Source of the DNA: Armigeres subalbatus
Lineage: Eukaryota; Arthropoda; Insecta; Diptera; Culicidae
Direction of reading: 5' to 3'
NCBI RefSeq assembly: GCF_024139115.2
Contig: NC_085139.1
Span: forward strand, 18,261,284-18,325,283
DNA: 64,000 nt
In this document: in pieces, positions 11,080 through 23,125 of the stretch
Position numbering within the stretch: the first letter of the stretch is position 1
Layout of the letters: every line of letters begins with the position of its first letter
The notes under the pieces: generated by a model
The model's input: only the letters and a program-made list of their open reading frames with translations
Told to the model about the DNA's origin: nothing
Database searches by the model: none
Program-made: the position numbers and the translations under genes

Positions 11080-11600
11080 GTACCACACATGTTTCTCCCA
11101 TCCTTATCCCTACACATCTCGGTTCGCCGCACGAGGCCTTTGCAGGATGCGTTGAGCTTCTGATAGAACTTGCGTGTTTCGGCACGACATAGCTGATCAA
11201 TCTCCTCGCACTTCGCTTCTTCCAGGTGTCGTTTCTTCTCCTGAAAAAGCCGGGTCTGCTGTCTCCGCTTCCCTCTATATCGTTCCACGTTCTGCGAGGT
11301 TCCTTGCTGCAGCGCGACAGCCCACGCTGCATCCTTCTTCTCCAGCATCTGTCGGCACTCTTCGTCGAACCAATCATTCCGTCAACTTCGTCCCACATAC
11401 CCGACATTGCTCTTTGCTTTGTCGTTAATGGCTGCTTCATCATCATCAGTGCTTCCGGAGTGTGGGGTATGGGCGTTGATTATGTTCAAGTTGAAAACCC
11501 GGCCTTTGATCTTCAAAATGCACATTCTCTCATTGATTGGCCACCACATGATCACGTGCCTTTGTATATCGACCATCGACTGTTGAGTAAGTCTTTACCC
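11080..11600 (-). pseudogene. Decayed LINE fragment (endonuclease and linker, RTE-like)
   Basis: Read on the minus strand, the first part resembles the endonuclease region of the RTE copy at 13350-16640 (INERMCILKIKGRVFNLNII against INARMCKLRIKGRFFNYSII). After a deletion, the second part resembles its EN-RT linker (a CRHMLEKKDAAWA-like segment, then ETRKFYQKLNASCKGLV). Frames are interrupted and the reverse transcriptase is absent. This is a diverged relative of the other RTE copies. Confidence 0.75.
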
Positions 11601-11934
11601 AGAAGGGTGGTGCTTTTCATGATCGATTATGGTGCCACTCAGTGACCCAGACTGCAGCTATTTCGTCATTTATCTAACGTTTTTCATCGGCGACTGGGAT
11701 CTCCCGGCCAAGGTAGGGGCTTATCCGACCGATGCACCGCAGAATGTTGGCCTCTTCATTACCCCGGATGCCGCTGTGGACCAATGTCAGGGCGATGTTG
11801 TCTAGACGGAATCGATTACAGTAGACGTTCGATAACTGCAAGTCATTTAACCGCAATGCTTTTGAATTGCAATACGATGGTTGGAACCGTTTTGCAGTTA
11901 TCGGACCGCTAAACTTCAAACATTCTTGAAGAAT

Positions 11935-12480
11935 TTATGAAAGGAAGGATTTCCAATGGACTTTCGAAACAAATACCCATTAAATACCTTCGAAAACTAA
12001 GGTAGTAAAAAAACTCTGTTTTGAATCTGGAATTAATTTCAAAGGAATTCTCAAAGGGATTTCTGTCGAAATTCATAAAGAATTACTAAGAGAATTTCTG
12101 AAGAAGGTTTTGAATTTTTCTTAGAATTCATTTTTGAATTTTCAAATGATCTTGAAGAGTTTGCAAAGAAATCCCTGAAAGAAATTCTGGAAGAATTCTT
12201 GAAGAATGTCCAACATAATTCTTGGAGAAATTTAAGAATGGAATTTCCTTGAGGGGTTCCTTTGAACCCCTTTCTTTCGTTCGGAAATCTCTGAAGAAAT
12301 TCCAAAAAATTTGTGCTAAAATTGTGGAAAGAAATGTAGGAACTACTGGAGAAATTTCCAAAGAAATGGTGGTATCTGAAGGAATTCCTTAATAATTTTC
12401 AGAAGATTCCTGTAGGAATTTCTGAAATAATTCTTCAAATGAATTCTGGACAGTAGTAAAATCCGGTTTTGACTCTGAAA
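11935..12480. repeat. Degenerate GAATTTC-type interspersed repeat
   Basis: The stretch is dominated by imperfect recurrences of GAATTCCTTGAAGAATTT-like words at irregular spacing. Similar texture recurs at 19370-20230, 21000-21700 and 61970-62400. There is no coding signal; the frames seen on the minus strand follow the repeat composition. Confidence 0.6.
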
Positions 12481-13024
12481 TGCAACCCCGTGGCAAGAGA
12501 TACTTCTCAGCGTAGCAAACATCCTTAACCTTCCGGAACTCGGTTAGTCCGGAATCCTTCATGCAGTCTCGGCTCCGTTGTGTATGACTAGCGTGCTTTT
12601 TTCGCTAGTGTTGTACTTTTTACAACGGTGCGAGTCATCGAGAGATAACAATGCATGTGAACATGCATTTTAAAAGTCGCGCGAAGCTTCCTGAGTATAA
12701 TTTATTTCATTATTTCAATTTGGGTAATGAATATTTTTCGGTTTGCTTCTCCGTAAACAATGTTACCATTTTTGTTTGATCCGGAGCGGTAGAACAAGCA
12801 ACAACATAAGAATTCGTGTAGCGTTTGATTTCACCTGCCGAGTCACCCCAATTCGGAAGTACATTTCATCGTCAAATAACATAATTCCTATGGTCATAGA
12901 TGTCAAAGTTTCTGATTATAGAGTTGCGCAAAGATGATCCTCTTGCACTGATTCTGAATGATGCTCTTGTTATCTTATCTTGGCCATTTTCATTTTTGCT
13001 CAACCCTTGAAATGACTTCATGGG

Positions 13025-13137
13025 AGTCACTTGTCATAAGACGAGTTTGTACAATCCCATTTAAGATACGTATTTCGACCTCAACAGTAAGGTCGTCTTC
13101 ATTGTCTCGTACTTGACTCGACTTGAAGAAAATGATT
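13025..13137 (-). mobile_element. Penelope-like element terminal fragment, copy 1
   Basis: About 110 bp shared with 55405-55535 (same strand) and more distantly with 62410-62520 (plus strand). On the minus strand it contains GGTCGAAATACGTATCT and ACAAACTCGTCTTATGACA. At 62.4 kb the related block directly precedes a Penelope-like ORF, which is why I assign all three to that class. Confidence 0.55.
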
Positions 13138-13369
13138 CGTAGGTATAATAATTTATTTAGGTATATTTACTACGGTGCTTACTTCTACTCGCTTGTTGCG
13201 CTTAATGCTTAGGAATAAACTTGAAGAGCCAGGAGCTACCATTTCCTTGATCTTTATTCAACAACCGCGTTTGTACCTGTCGGTAGATTTCCAAGCTTTC
13301 AGCAACATTAAGTTTCCACGGAGAAGAGACATTTCCTAAAATTTTAATGTTTGATTTATTATTATTTAT

Positions 13370-14655
13370 TCAGACTAAGGCCAAAGTGGCATGTGCGGTA
13401 TATAAGAGTCTTCTCCATTCGGCTCGGTCCATGGCTACACGTCGCCAACCACGCAGTCTACGGAGGGTCCGCAAGTCATCTTCCACCTGATCGATCCACC
13501 TTGCCCGCTGCGCACCTCGCCTTCTTGTGCCCGTCGGATCGTTGTCGAGAACCATTTTCACCGGGTTACTGTCCGACATTCTGGCTACGTGCCCGGCCCA
13601 TCGCAGTCGTCCGATTTTCGCGGTGTGAACGATGGATGGTTCTTCCAACAGCTGATGCAATTCGTGGTTCATTCGCCTCCTCCACGTACCGTCCGCCATC
13701 TGCACCCCACCATAGATGGTACGCAGCACTTTCCTTTCGAAAACTCCAAGTGCGCATTGGTCCTCCACGAGCATCGTCCAGGTCTCGTGTCCGTAGAGGA
13801 CTACCGGTCTAATTAGCGTTTATAGATTGTCAGTTTGGTACGGCGGCGAACTCTATTCGATCGCAGCGTCTTGCGGAGTCCAAAGTACGTACGATTTCCA
13901 CCCATGATGCGTCTCCGAATTTCTCTGCTGGTGTCATTTTCGGCAGTCACCAGTGAGCCCAAGTACACAAATTCTTCTACCACCTCGATTTCGTCACCAC
14001 CGATGCAAACTCGCGGTGGGTGGCTCACATTGTCTTCTCTTGAACCTCTTCCTATCATGTACTTCGTCTTCGACGTGTTGATGACTAGTCCGATCCGCTT
14101 AGCTTCCCTCTTCAGCTACGTGCCATAATATCTATGTCGTCGGCGAAACCAAACAGCTGGACGGACTTATTGAAAATTGTACCTCTCGTGTTAATCCCTG
14201 CTCTTCGTATTACCCCTTCCAAAGCGATGTTGAATAGCAAACAAGAAAGACCATCACCTTGCCATAACCCTCTGCGGGTTTCGAAGGGACTCGAGAATGC
14301 CCCTGAAACTCGAACTACGCACATCACCCGATCTATCGTCGCTTTGATCAACCGTGTCAGTTTATCCGAAAAACCGTGTTCGTGCATTAGCTGCCATAGC
14401 TGGTACCGATCGATTGTATCATATGCGGCTTTGAAGTCGATGAATAGATGACGTGTGGGCACGTTGTATTCGCGGCATTTCTGCAGTACTTGGCGAATAA
14501 CGAACACCTAGTTTGTGGTGGAGCGTTCGCCCATAAAACCCACCTGGTACTGCCCCACGAACTCCCTTGCAATTGGTGCTAGTCGACAGCATAAAATTTG
14601 GGAGAATACCTTGTAGGCGGTGTTCAGCAATGTGATTGCGCGGTAGTTGCTACAA
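13370..14655 (-). pseudogene. RTE reverse transcriptase catalytic and C-terminal region, frameshifted
   Basis: Frames on the minus strand show RT block HLFIDFKAAYDTIDR, then GLWQGDGLSCLLFNIALEG, then the catalytic FADDIDIM (14112-14507). A thumb-like region follows (13813-14058), then a C-terminal segment with RLRWAGHVARM and RRRGAQRARW (13370-13774). Changes of frame and stops between segments show decay. The C-terminal segment is over 90% similar by eye to 50333-50715. Confidence 0.85.
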
Positions 14656-14660
14656 TCCAG

Positions 14661-16379
14661 CTAATCGCCCTTTTTGTAGATGGGACACACGACACCTTCC
14701 ATCCACTCCTGCGGCAAAACTTCCTCCTCCCAAATCTTGGTAATGATCCAGTGCAGCGCTCTAGCCAGGGCCTCACCACCGTGTTTAAATAGCTCTCCTG
14801 GTAGTTGGTCAGCCCCAGGGGCTTTGTAGTTCTTCAGCCGGCCAATCTCCTCCTGGATTTCCTGGAGATCCGGAGCCGGTAGAATTATGTCCTGCGCGCG
14901 TTCTCCCAGGTCCATCACCATACCGCCATCTTCGTCTGCCACATCGCCATTCAGGTGTTCTTCGTAGTGCTGCCGCCACCTTTGGATCACCTCACGCTCG
15001 TTCGTAAGAAGGTTCCCGTTTATGTCCTTACACATATCAGGCTGTGGCACGTGGCCCTTACGTGAACGGTTTAACTTCTCATAGAACTTTCGTGTGCTAT
15101 TAGCGCGGTACAGTTGCTCCGTTTCTTCACGGTCTCGATCTTCCTGCTGGCGCTTTTTCCTCTGGAAAATCAAGTTTTGTCTGTTCCGCGCTTGTTTATA
15201 TCGTGCCTCGTTCGCCCTCGTGCGGTGTTGCAGCAATCTCGCCCATGCTGCATTCTTCTCTTCCACTAACTGCTCACATTCGCCGTCATACCAGTCGTTT
15301 CTCTGATCCGGGGGCACCGTGCCAAGTGCAGCGGTTTCGGTGTTACCAATGGCGGATCGAATATCTCTCCAGCCATCTTCAAGAGACGCTGCGCCTAGCT
15401 GCTCTTCCGTTGGAAGTGCCACTTCCAGCTGCTGCGCGTATTCTTGGGCTAGTCTACCGTCTTGTAGCCGCCCAATGTTAAGCCGCGGCGTCCGACTGCG
15501 ACGCGTGTTGTACACCGTCGAGAGTTTTGAGCGCAGGCATACTGCAACGAGGTAGTGGTCGGATTCAATATTCGCACTGCGGTAAGTGCGGACGTTCGTG
15601 ATGTCGGAGAAGAATTTACCGTCGATTAGAACGTGGTCGATTTGGTTTTCCGTTTCTTGGTTAGGTGATCTCCATGTGGCCTTGTGGATAATTTTGCGGG
15701 GAAAGAAGGTGCTTCGGACTACCATTCCGCGGGAGGCTGCGAAGTTTATGCATCGTTGGCCGTTGTCATCCGATACGGTGTGCAGACTATCCGGTCCGAT
15801 GACCGGTCTATACATTTCCTCCCTTCCTACCTGTGCGTTCATGTCACCGATGACGATTTTAACGTCCCGCAGTGGGCATCCATCGTATGTCTGCTCCAGC
15901 TGTGCGTAGAACGCTTCTTTCTCGTCGTCGGGTCTCCCTTCGTGTGGGCAGTGCACGTTGATGATGCTATAGTTGAAGAAACGGCCTTTAATCCTCAGCT
16001 TGCACATCCTTGCGTTGATTGGCTGCCACCCAATCACGCGTTGGCGCATCTTACCCAGCACTATGAAGCCGATTCCCAGCTCGTTGGTGGTGCCACAGCT
16101 TTGGTAGAAGGTAGCCGCTCGATGCCCGCTTTTCCACACTTTCTGTCCTGTCCAGCAAATCTCCTGCAGCGCCACGACGTCGAAGTTGCGGGGATGTAAT
16201 TCATCGTAGATTATCCTGTCGCAACCTGCGAAACCTAGCGACTTGCAATTCCATGTTCCAAGCTTCCAATCGTGATCCTGTATTCGTCGCCTAGGTCTTT
16301 GCCGATTATATCGAGTCGCATTATCTCTTATATTGTTCGTAATGATTGGTTTTCTAGGCGGCTTATTGGGCCTGCGCAA
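14661..16379 (-). pseudogene. RTE ORF: AP endonuclease plus start of reverse transcriptase
   Basis: This frame is 572 codons. Endonuclease motifs are visible in order: KLGTWNCKSL near residue 39, LQEICW near 70, GDMNAQVG near 178 and SDHYLVA near 262. A charged linker follows, then the first RT blocks (LKNYKAPGADQLPGELFKHG). A stop codon directly after IYKKGD (about 14660) cuts the frame inside the RT, where a relative at 60.6 kb continues without a stop. The remaining RT lies in 13370-14650 in shifted frames. This copy therefore cannot encode a whole enzyme. Confidence 0.88.
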
Positions 16380-16649
16380 ACCTCCTGTCTCGTCGGAGGG
16401 CCGTCGTGTCAGGGCTGTTTAGCGTCCCACCTAATACTAGAACTTGGGCTTGTGCGCTTTGAGCGGCACACGGTCGCTTTGGTGGGGCCTACTTGCGGAT
16501 ACATGCAGCTTTTTATAGAGGTTTAACAGGGCCCATTGTCAAACCCCACCACATCCTAGGTAAGCCCCACAACTTGCAGATGGCCTGGGGAGGGATCATC
16601 AAGCACTTGGACATAGTCCCTGCTGCCCCCAATGTTTAATGTTTGATGT

Positions 16650-16850
16650 CGTGGTAATTGAATGATTTTCCAGATATACATGTTCAGCTACCTCAGACCT
16701 AAACTCATAATTTAATCCCTTATCAGTTTCCCGCTTAGCCTTACTTACTTCTGCAATATGTTCTTTGAACCTTACATCTAACGATCTTTTTATTTAACCT
16801 ACATATACTTTATCACACTGTGAACAATTAATTTGATTTGTGGAGCCCAA
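16650..16850 (-). pseudogene. Penelope-like element GIY-YIG endonuclease fragment
   Basis: The minus strand reads CSQCDKVYVG, a stop codon, then IKRSLDVRFKEHIAEVSKA, later VAEHV. This is the GIY-YIG nuclease module of Penelope-like retroelements (Cys pair, VYVGxTxRxLxxRFxEH). The stop replaces the usual QT codon. No reverse transcriptase was found beside it. The fragment abuts the 5' end of RTE copy 1. Confidence 0.75.
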
Positions 16851-16884
16851 CAGTGTCTTCAGTTGATTGCTTCATCTGCTGTAG

Positions 16885-17575
16885 AATACTAAATCGATGC
16901 CGAATTTCTTCCGAAGAGTTTGTCGAGGAAATTTCGTTTGTCCCGAGATAGTTCCGAAACGGTTCCCGAAGAAATTCCGAGGCATTTTCCGAGAGAATTT
17001 TGAAGTGTTTCTCGAGGAAATTTCGAAGCGTTTCCCGAGAAAATTCCACAGCGTTTCCTGATGAAATTTCGAAGCGATGCCCGAGAAAGTTCCTAAGCGT
17101 TTCCTGAGAGAATTCCAAAAGGGTTTTCAAAAACACTGCGAAGCGTTTCAAGAGAAAATTTTGAAGCGATTTCCGGCAAAATTCCGAGGAGTTTCCTGAA
17201 GATATACCAAAAAGTTTTCCAACGAAATTTCGAAGTGTTTCCTGAGAAAATTTCAAAGTGTTCCCTAAGGAAATTACTAAGCGTTTCCTAAAGAAATTTC
17301 ATACAGTTTTTCGAAGAAATTTTGAAGGGAAGGAAATTCCGGAGTGCTTCCTAATGAAATTTCGAAGTGACTTTTTGAAACGTGAATTTTGAAACGATTT
17401 CTTACAAAATTCCTAAGAAAAAATTTCGAAGCGTTTGCCGCAGAAATTACGAAGCGTATCTCGCGGAAATTTCGAAGCGTTCCCCGAAGAAATTTCGAAT
17501 CGCTTTGCGATCTGAGGACATTTCTTTCCCGAGGAAATTTAAAAAAAATAGTGAGGCGTCTCTTGAAAAAAAAAA
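16885..17575. repeat. 23-bp degenerate tandem array A
   Basis: Units approximate GAAATTTCGAAGCGTTTCCC plus GAG, 23 bp, with many substitutions. The same family and the same order of variant units recur at 23310-23880. Open frames on both strands here are repeat artefacts. Confidence 0.85.
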
Positions 17576-19369
17576 GTAGAAGGTTGTAGCAAAGATACGA
17601 CAGCAAACTGAACGTAGAATTACGTATAGTGCGATGCCTATGCCAGATGGCTATTAGCCGAAAGGTAGGCAATTTACTGTTAAAGTGCAATTTCAAGATT
17701 GACTGGCAAAATGAAAATTTTTAATAGTTAAATGCATTGAATCAATTGTTTACAATAGTTATAAGTTACCCCGGGGCAAGTGGGACCTAAAAAAACGCAT
17801 ACTTAGAAAACAGGGTATTTAACAACATTAACCACGGATACATCATTAAATGCTTCCATTGTTGAAGTGTAGATGTGTTGGAAGAAATTTATTCAATTAC
17901 AAAAATATTGGTAGTGCTAGAAATAAATTTACCTACAGGACCCACTTACCCCTTCAAACGGGGCAAGTTGAACCTATTCTGTTTTCTACTGTCGACGAAC
18001 GAAACTATTTTGAGGAATGTAGATATACTGTTCATATTATTTCTAAGCCTAAGTATTTTCAGATCATGGATAGAGATTGGTTGCATGTCGGACTTTATTT
18101 TTGCAAGAAGAAAGGGATTATAATGTTAGCAGATATGACAACAAGACAACAGCCGATTTACTGTCTATTTGGCTATTGTCTTGTTTTCCATTAGCTTACT
18201 TTTGTATCATATGTTTTAGGTGGCTAGGATAAGCAAATCTTTATTCACTTTTCGTATAAATAAATATTTCTCTGTTTATAGCACAAATTATTATATAAAT
18301 CAGTACTTCAGAAGAAACGTTTTTAATCAGGCGATGCGCAGTGTTTTTAATTTGTAACAGAACAAAATTTCCAATTTATGTGTTACGCACTTAATTTATC
18401 GGAGAATCTGATGCAAAGTTTGAAAATAACAAAACCCAAGACAAATCTTGTTGACCTATTAGAATAAATAGAGTATTTGCATTGTAAACGGAAGAATATC
18501 GCATTATAGTTATAGCCATTGCTCTTCTTGATGCGGGAGATACAGCAACCGTTCGCTAACTGGGCTAAAACACCAGCCCAGTTACCGAACGCCGCTTTTT
18601 AAGGTCACTCCTGACGGAATCCAAATTCCAAAGTGCTCGCGTTTTTGGGGGCACACCACTCGATTCAGAGGCGGCGCACAACTGTCATTTTTGTTGATTT
18701 AGCTTTGATGCGTCGCAGCATGCGTGAAATAATAAAAATGACAGTTGTGCGTTGCTTCCGTATCGAGTGGTGTGCCCCTTAAAACGCGAGCACTTTTAAA
18801 CTTGGATTCCGTCAGGAGCAGAGATGCCAGATTTGAAGACATGTCTTCAATTTGAAGACATTTGAATCTCTGTGAAGACATTTATTTCGTGTAGACATTT
18901 TGAAGACTTTTCAAAATATTTGAAGACTTATCTACTTATTTGAAGATACCTGAAGACAATCAATAAGCCAGCTAGTGGAAAATACAATTTTATTTTTTCT
19001 TATAAATTCCGCGACTTCTATATGTAGATTATACAAAAAAAAATTACAAAAGTTATAAAAGTCTTTGTCTTGGGCCTAGAATCTCAAACATAAAAATACC
19101 TTCACACTAGCGGGCTGATAACTGCAACGCATTTCAGACCTCATACGCACTTAACTTTGAGTTGTGCGCTGGTTAAAAAATTCCCGATGGCAATTTTTTT
19201 TTCCTTGGTGGTGGCGGCGTTTTTGACGTGTATGCAGAAAGGTATTTCGTGGTATTTCGATTATTACATTGGAACGCACAAGTTGATTGAATTCTTCTAT
19301 GACTTGATTTAATCTATTCAACCGTTGAGCTAGAACCTGAATTTTATCTTAATTCCTTTTGAACTCATT

Positions 19370-20230
19370 TGATCTTTTCGGCATTTCCATGTGACTTTCC
19401 TCTAAATATCCGTCGGGAAACTCTTTTAATTTTCCGTGAATTTTTAAAATATTTTTTTGTAAAAATTTCAAAGAATTTCCTATGTAAAATAAGGAGAATT
19501 TCCGATGAAAATTATGAGGATTTAAGAGATTTAAAGTTGGGAATTCAGTTCAAAATTTATGTCTAATAATTTCTTAAAGGGAATCCTCCAAAATTTAAAT
19601 TGAAAATTCACCTTAATTTCCACAAGTTCTTCTGAACTCCCACAATAAATCCCTTTTAATTTCCACAAGAAAATTGTCTCAATTAATTTTAATAGAATTT
19701 TTTTAAGAATGTCGACAAGAAATTGAATTTGTTCTGGTGTTAAATGATTATTTTTCAATGATATATTATTTCTCATTATTTCCATGGTTAATTTCTACGT
19801 GAAAATCTTCCTAAAAAAGTTCAGAGAAATTCCACAAAAAATTAAGGGATTTTTAATTAAATACTAAGTAGCAAAATCAGAGGAAACTTGTTACACACTT
19901 TCGTTAAATTCTTCCTTGAAATCCTTTGGCAATTCTTCAAGAAATATCTTTGACCATTCTTCCAGTATTTTCTCTGAGAATTCCTCTAAGAAATTCTTCA
20001 AATATACGTTCTGGTATTCTTTCCGAAAGTCATCCAGGAAATTGTCTGGAAGTTTCTGGGATTTTTTCGAAAAATCCTCCAGGAATTCATTTGGAAGATC
20101 CTCCAGAAGTTCCCCCAAAACTTCTTCGGTAGTTCCTTCACGAATTCCTCCAATAGTTTTTTCCAGGAATTCTTTTAAAAGTTTTCCCCTGGATTTCTGC
20201 GGAAGCTATTCCAGGCAGGGTTCGTAAAGC
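19370..20230. repeat. Degenerate GAATTC/TTCC interspersed repeats inside the hAT element
   Basis: Imperfect words such as AATTCCTCCAGAAATTCTT recur with loose 12- or 24-bp spacing. No coding signal is present. The frames on both strands are composition artefacts. Confidence 0.55.
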
Positions 20231-20516
20231 TCACTCAATCTCAGGAGCACAGGATGCTCCCTCACGGAAATTTTCGGGGAGAAATCGCTTTTCGGGAAAC
20301 AAAAATAGCCTGGAGAGATAACCATTTTTCGCTCACTTCGATTGCCGCCAATCGTTGGTTTGCTCGTTTTCTTTCATATTCAAGTCTTTTCGTGGCACAA
20401 TCAATGCAAATTGTAGTAGCTTATGTGGAACAAATAACTTAATTCTTTCATACAGATAATGTGGTGATGTGGCTAGAGTAAGCGCATCCCTACACCCAAA
20501 AAACAAATCTGGCAAT

Positions 20517-20660
20517 CATTGTATAAAATCTTGGCATATACAATTCTGTAAGCTTTTATACAAATATTGAATTAAAATAATACACATCGGTATTATTTCA
20601 GTACAAAAATTGTATAAAAATCTTAAGAAATTGTATATGCCAAATTATTATACAGTTTCT
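20517..20660. repeat. Small inverted-repeat element
   Basis: TTGTATAAAATCTTGGCATATACAATT and its approximate reverse complement bracket about 50 nt, ending ATTATACAG near 20655. It is non-coding and AT-rich. It lies inside the hAT element. Confidence 0.5.
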
Positions 20661-20999
20661 GTAAGGTTCTTATGCAGAATTGTATAAAAATCTGCCATCC
20701 GCTGGTTGGATGTACGGCTATTATTGTTACTATTCTGGGTTCGAATCGCGGCGCAGCCATACAATTTTGTAATTGTTCTGCGATAATTATCGCGAAAAGT
20801 AAGTGAGAGATAAAAGTGATGAACCGAAAAAGGATTTTCATCTAATAGGCAAGATTTTCGTTTATCTTCCAAGGCTAATTCTAGAGAAAAGATTGATAGG
20901 TGAAAGATGATCCTCAACATAAACAACGAAAATAGATTCTCCCTTGGCCCGAAATACGCTTGCTTTGATCTCATTGAAACGAAAAGTCGAAACCCTGAT

Positions 21000-21700
21000 T
21001 CCAAGGATCCCTCCGGATGTTCCTCCTCTGGAAGAACCTTCAAGATTGCCGAATTACTCTCCAAGAATGCCTTCGGAAGTATACTTCTATTTCCTTCTAT
21101 TTCTTTCGGAATTTTCTGCAGCAATACCTCAAGAGGCTTCTCCAACTACCTCCAAGAATTTCTCCAGAAGTTTCTTTTGGAATTCCACCAGAAATTGCTT
21201 CAATAATTCCTCAGGAATATCCTTCAGAAATTCATCAGGAAAATCCTTCAGGTATTTCTCCCGAAAATCCCTCCGGAATTCATCCTGAAGATTCTACAGG
21301 AATTCCTTCTTAAGATCTTCCAAGTATTCCTCCGGAAGTTCCTCCAGAACTTTCTCCAGAAGTTCCTTCAGTAAATCATTTGGATGTTCGAACAGGAATT
21401 CCTCAGGAATTTTTTTCAGGAGACTTTCAGAAATAATAAGAAGCTCCATCCAGAAGAAAGTTCTATGAAGCTCCATCGAGAATTTATCCGGAAGTTGATC
21501 TAGATATTTATTCGGACGTTCCTTAAGAAAGTTCCCTGGATGTTTTTCAAGTATTTCACAGTAAATTTTGAATCCCAACAGGTTATACTTTAAAAAGAAA
21601 TTTGGAAGAGTTCCTCGTGAAAATTCAGTTTTAAAATCCGACTCAGTCCAATATCCAAGGGAAACTCGTTTTAAACAATAAGGAATTTTAAAAAATATCC
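21000..21700. repeat. Degenerate 12-bp-spaced repeats (CCTCCAGAAGTT-like)
   Basis: Runs such as CCTCCGGAAGTTCCTCCAGA show a local 12-bp period (about 21320-21370) within longer irregular repetition. The texture is related to 19370-20230. It is non-coding. Confidence 0.55.
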
Positions 21701-21791
21701 TCAAACAATTCAAACAATCTGAATGTTAAGAAAATAAACATTATTCAACATCAGTAATACAAGGAGATTATTGAATTTACACACCTATTGG

Positions 21792-22028
21792 GGTCTCCAG
21801 TAGCCTTGCAAGAAAAGGCGTAGGATTGCCAATCCGAAGATGGTGAGTTCGATTCTCGGTCCGGTCTAGGATGTTTTCGGGTTGGAAACATTCTCGACAC
21901 CCTGGGCATAGTGTATCCATTGTACTTGCCAAGCTTTCAATAAATAACTGAGGAAATGCTAATTTAATACTAAGTTGAAAAGCAGGCCAAGTTCCAATTG
22001 GAATATGAAGCCATTGAAGAAGAAGAAG
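21792..22028 (+). mobile_element. tRNA-derived SINE, second family, with 9-bp TSD
   Basis: A tRNA-like head with a B-box-like GAGTTCGATTCTCGG (about 21845-21859) is followed by a short body and a GAAGAAGAAG tail. The direct repeat ACCTATTGG flanks it at 21783-21791 and 22029-22037. The body resembles the Feilai-like copies only loosely (TTCTCGACACCCTGGGCATA). It is probably a different subfamily. Confidence 0.75.
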
Positions 22029-22909
22029 ACCTATTGGATTTTGAAATTTTTCGCTGATAATCATAATCTTAATATTGAAGACATTTGAAGACATTTTTAA
22101 ACGACTGTGAAGACATTGGAAAATATCATCTGGCATCCCTGGTCAGGAGTGGCCTTAACTGGGCTGCCGAGGGAATTCGCGATGCATTGTTGTGATCGTG
22201 TTTTACATGAAGCTTAAAGAATATACCATTCAGAATCCCCTCGTCACCGAGTCTTTGTTGTTGTTTTTTGACGGATAACTGCTTTTTAACTGGGCTTTGG
22301 CCCAGTTAGCGAACGCCCAGTTAAAAAACAGTCCAGTTTAAAGGCGCCCAGTTAGCGAACTGTTGCTGTAATTTACAGAATGCAAAATACACATTTGGTA
22401 ATTAACTGTACAATACTTTTTAACATCGAAATCAAACTGCAACTGATTCAGATCCATATGATATATGAATGACGAAGTTATTTCTCACTAGACAACCATC
22501 TAAAAACAGTTAAAATAGCTTTTCGGAAATGTTGTTCAAATATGTCCCACTTGCCCCATGTATGTTAAAACTCAAGGGCAAATGAAAATTGCAGATTTTG
22601 GCTTTAATTAAAAAATTCAAATCGTTTTCAATGTCACACAATTATTTAATTGCTCAAAATATTCACTTTCCACATCAAAGATTAATTTTGAAACAAATAT
22701 TTAGTTTGAAATCCATTGAAATAAAATAAAAGTAATAGATTTTCTCGGTAGTTTAAAGTCATGATCAAGCAATAGCATTAGTATGATGCCTTAAATGGTA
22801 TTGATTCCAAATATTTTGTGTCGGGTGAATTCGTTGATAGTTCTGCTTCATCTTCCTAGAATATTGTTACCATCAAAAACGTTCATCGAATTATCTGCAG
22901 TGATAGTAC

Positions 22910-23125
22910 CCTTCATTTCATTTATTTAGTCTACATCTAAACAGATAACATTGAATCAACAATTTGACGCCACAATACACGGTTCGAGGCCGCATCTCTC
23001 CATCCTCGAATACGCCCCACGCTCGCCAAGTCGTTCTGCACCTGGTCTGCCCATCTCGCTCGCTGCGCTCCACGTCGTCTCGTACATGCCGGATCGGAAG
23101 CGAACACCATCTTTGCAGGGTGATA
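22910..23125 (-). pseudogene. RTE-like LINE 3' end fragment
   Basis: The minus-strand translation gives a block parallel to the RTE C-terminus (CTRRRGAQRARWADQVQNDL, then IRGWRDA). It is followed by a tail with TAAATAAATGAAATGA. It is diverged from copies 1 and 3, so it comes from a related family. It is 5' truncated. Confidence 0.75.

Larger units (their letters stand above)
13350..16640 (-). mobile_element. RTE-type non-LTR retrotransposon, near full length, inactive (copy 1)
   Basis: On the minus strand the order is a 5' leader (about 16640-16380), AP endonuclease, linker, reverse transcriptase and C-terminal region, ending CCTTAGTCTGAATAAATAAT with a short ATA-rich tail near 13355. Copy 2 (39650-41544, plus) shares the same leader and EN, copy 3 (50333-50715) the same 3' end, and copy 4 (60360-60675) part of the RT. 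The endonuclease-RT order and lack of a separate gag ORF fit the RTE group (compare Aedes JAM1). Clade assignment is by motif only. Confidence 0.85.
18819..22141. mobile_element. Non-autonomous hAT element, 3.3 kb, with perfect 8-bp TSD (level 4 of nest)
   Basis: It begins CAGAGATGCCAGATTTGAAG and ends ATCTGGCATCCCTG, a hAT-type terminal pair. GTCAGGAG is present immediately outside both ends (18811-18818 and 22142-22149), the 8-bp duplication expected for hAT. The subterminal regions carry repeated GAAGACATT words. No transposase frame was recognised. It contains a SINE, a small MITE and long GAATTC-type degenerate repeats. Confidence 0.85.
18603..22154. mobile_element. Long-TIR MITE with TTAA target duplication (level 3 of nest)
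   Basis: The termini are GGTCACTCCTGAC and GTCAGGAGTGGCC. They are flanked by TTAA at 18599-18602 and 22155-22158. The two arms of about 90 nt (18603-18690 and 18730-18818) pair almost end to end, including GGGGCACACCACTCGAT-type sequence. TTAA suggests a piggyBac-like or Kolobok-like mobiliser. The element is split near its right end by the hAT insertion at 18819. Confidence 0.75.
18543..22368. mobile_element. TIR element with TA target duplication (level 2 of nest)
   Basis: CAGCAACCGTTCGCTAACTGGGC at the left end and its reverse complement (one difference) at the right end, ending 22368, are flanked by TA on both sides (18541-18542 and 22369-22370). TA duplication points to a Tc1/mariner-like MITE. 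Without the insertions it would be only about 270 bp. Confidence 0.75.

Noticed and set aside
15094..16199. Several plus-strand frames of 70-171 codons
   Set aside because: They lie opposite the RTE endonuclease ORF on the minus strand and have no motifs.
20730..20760. B-box-like GGTTCGAATCGC near 20740
   Set aside because: No A-box at the right distance, no tail and no target duplication, so a third SINE is not supported.
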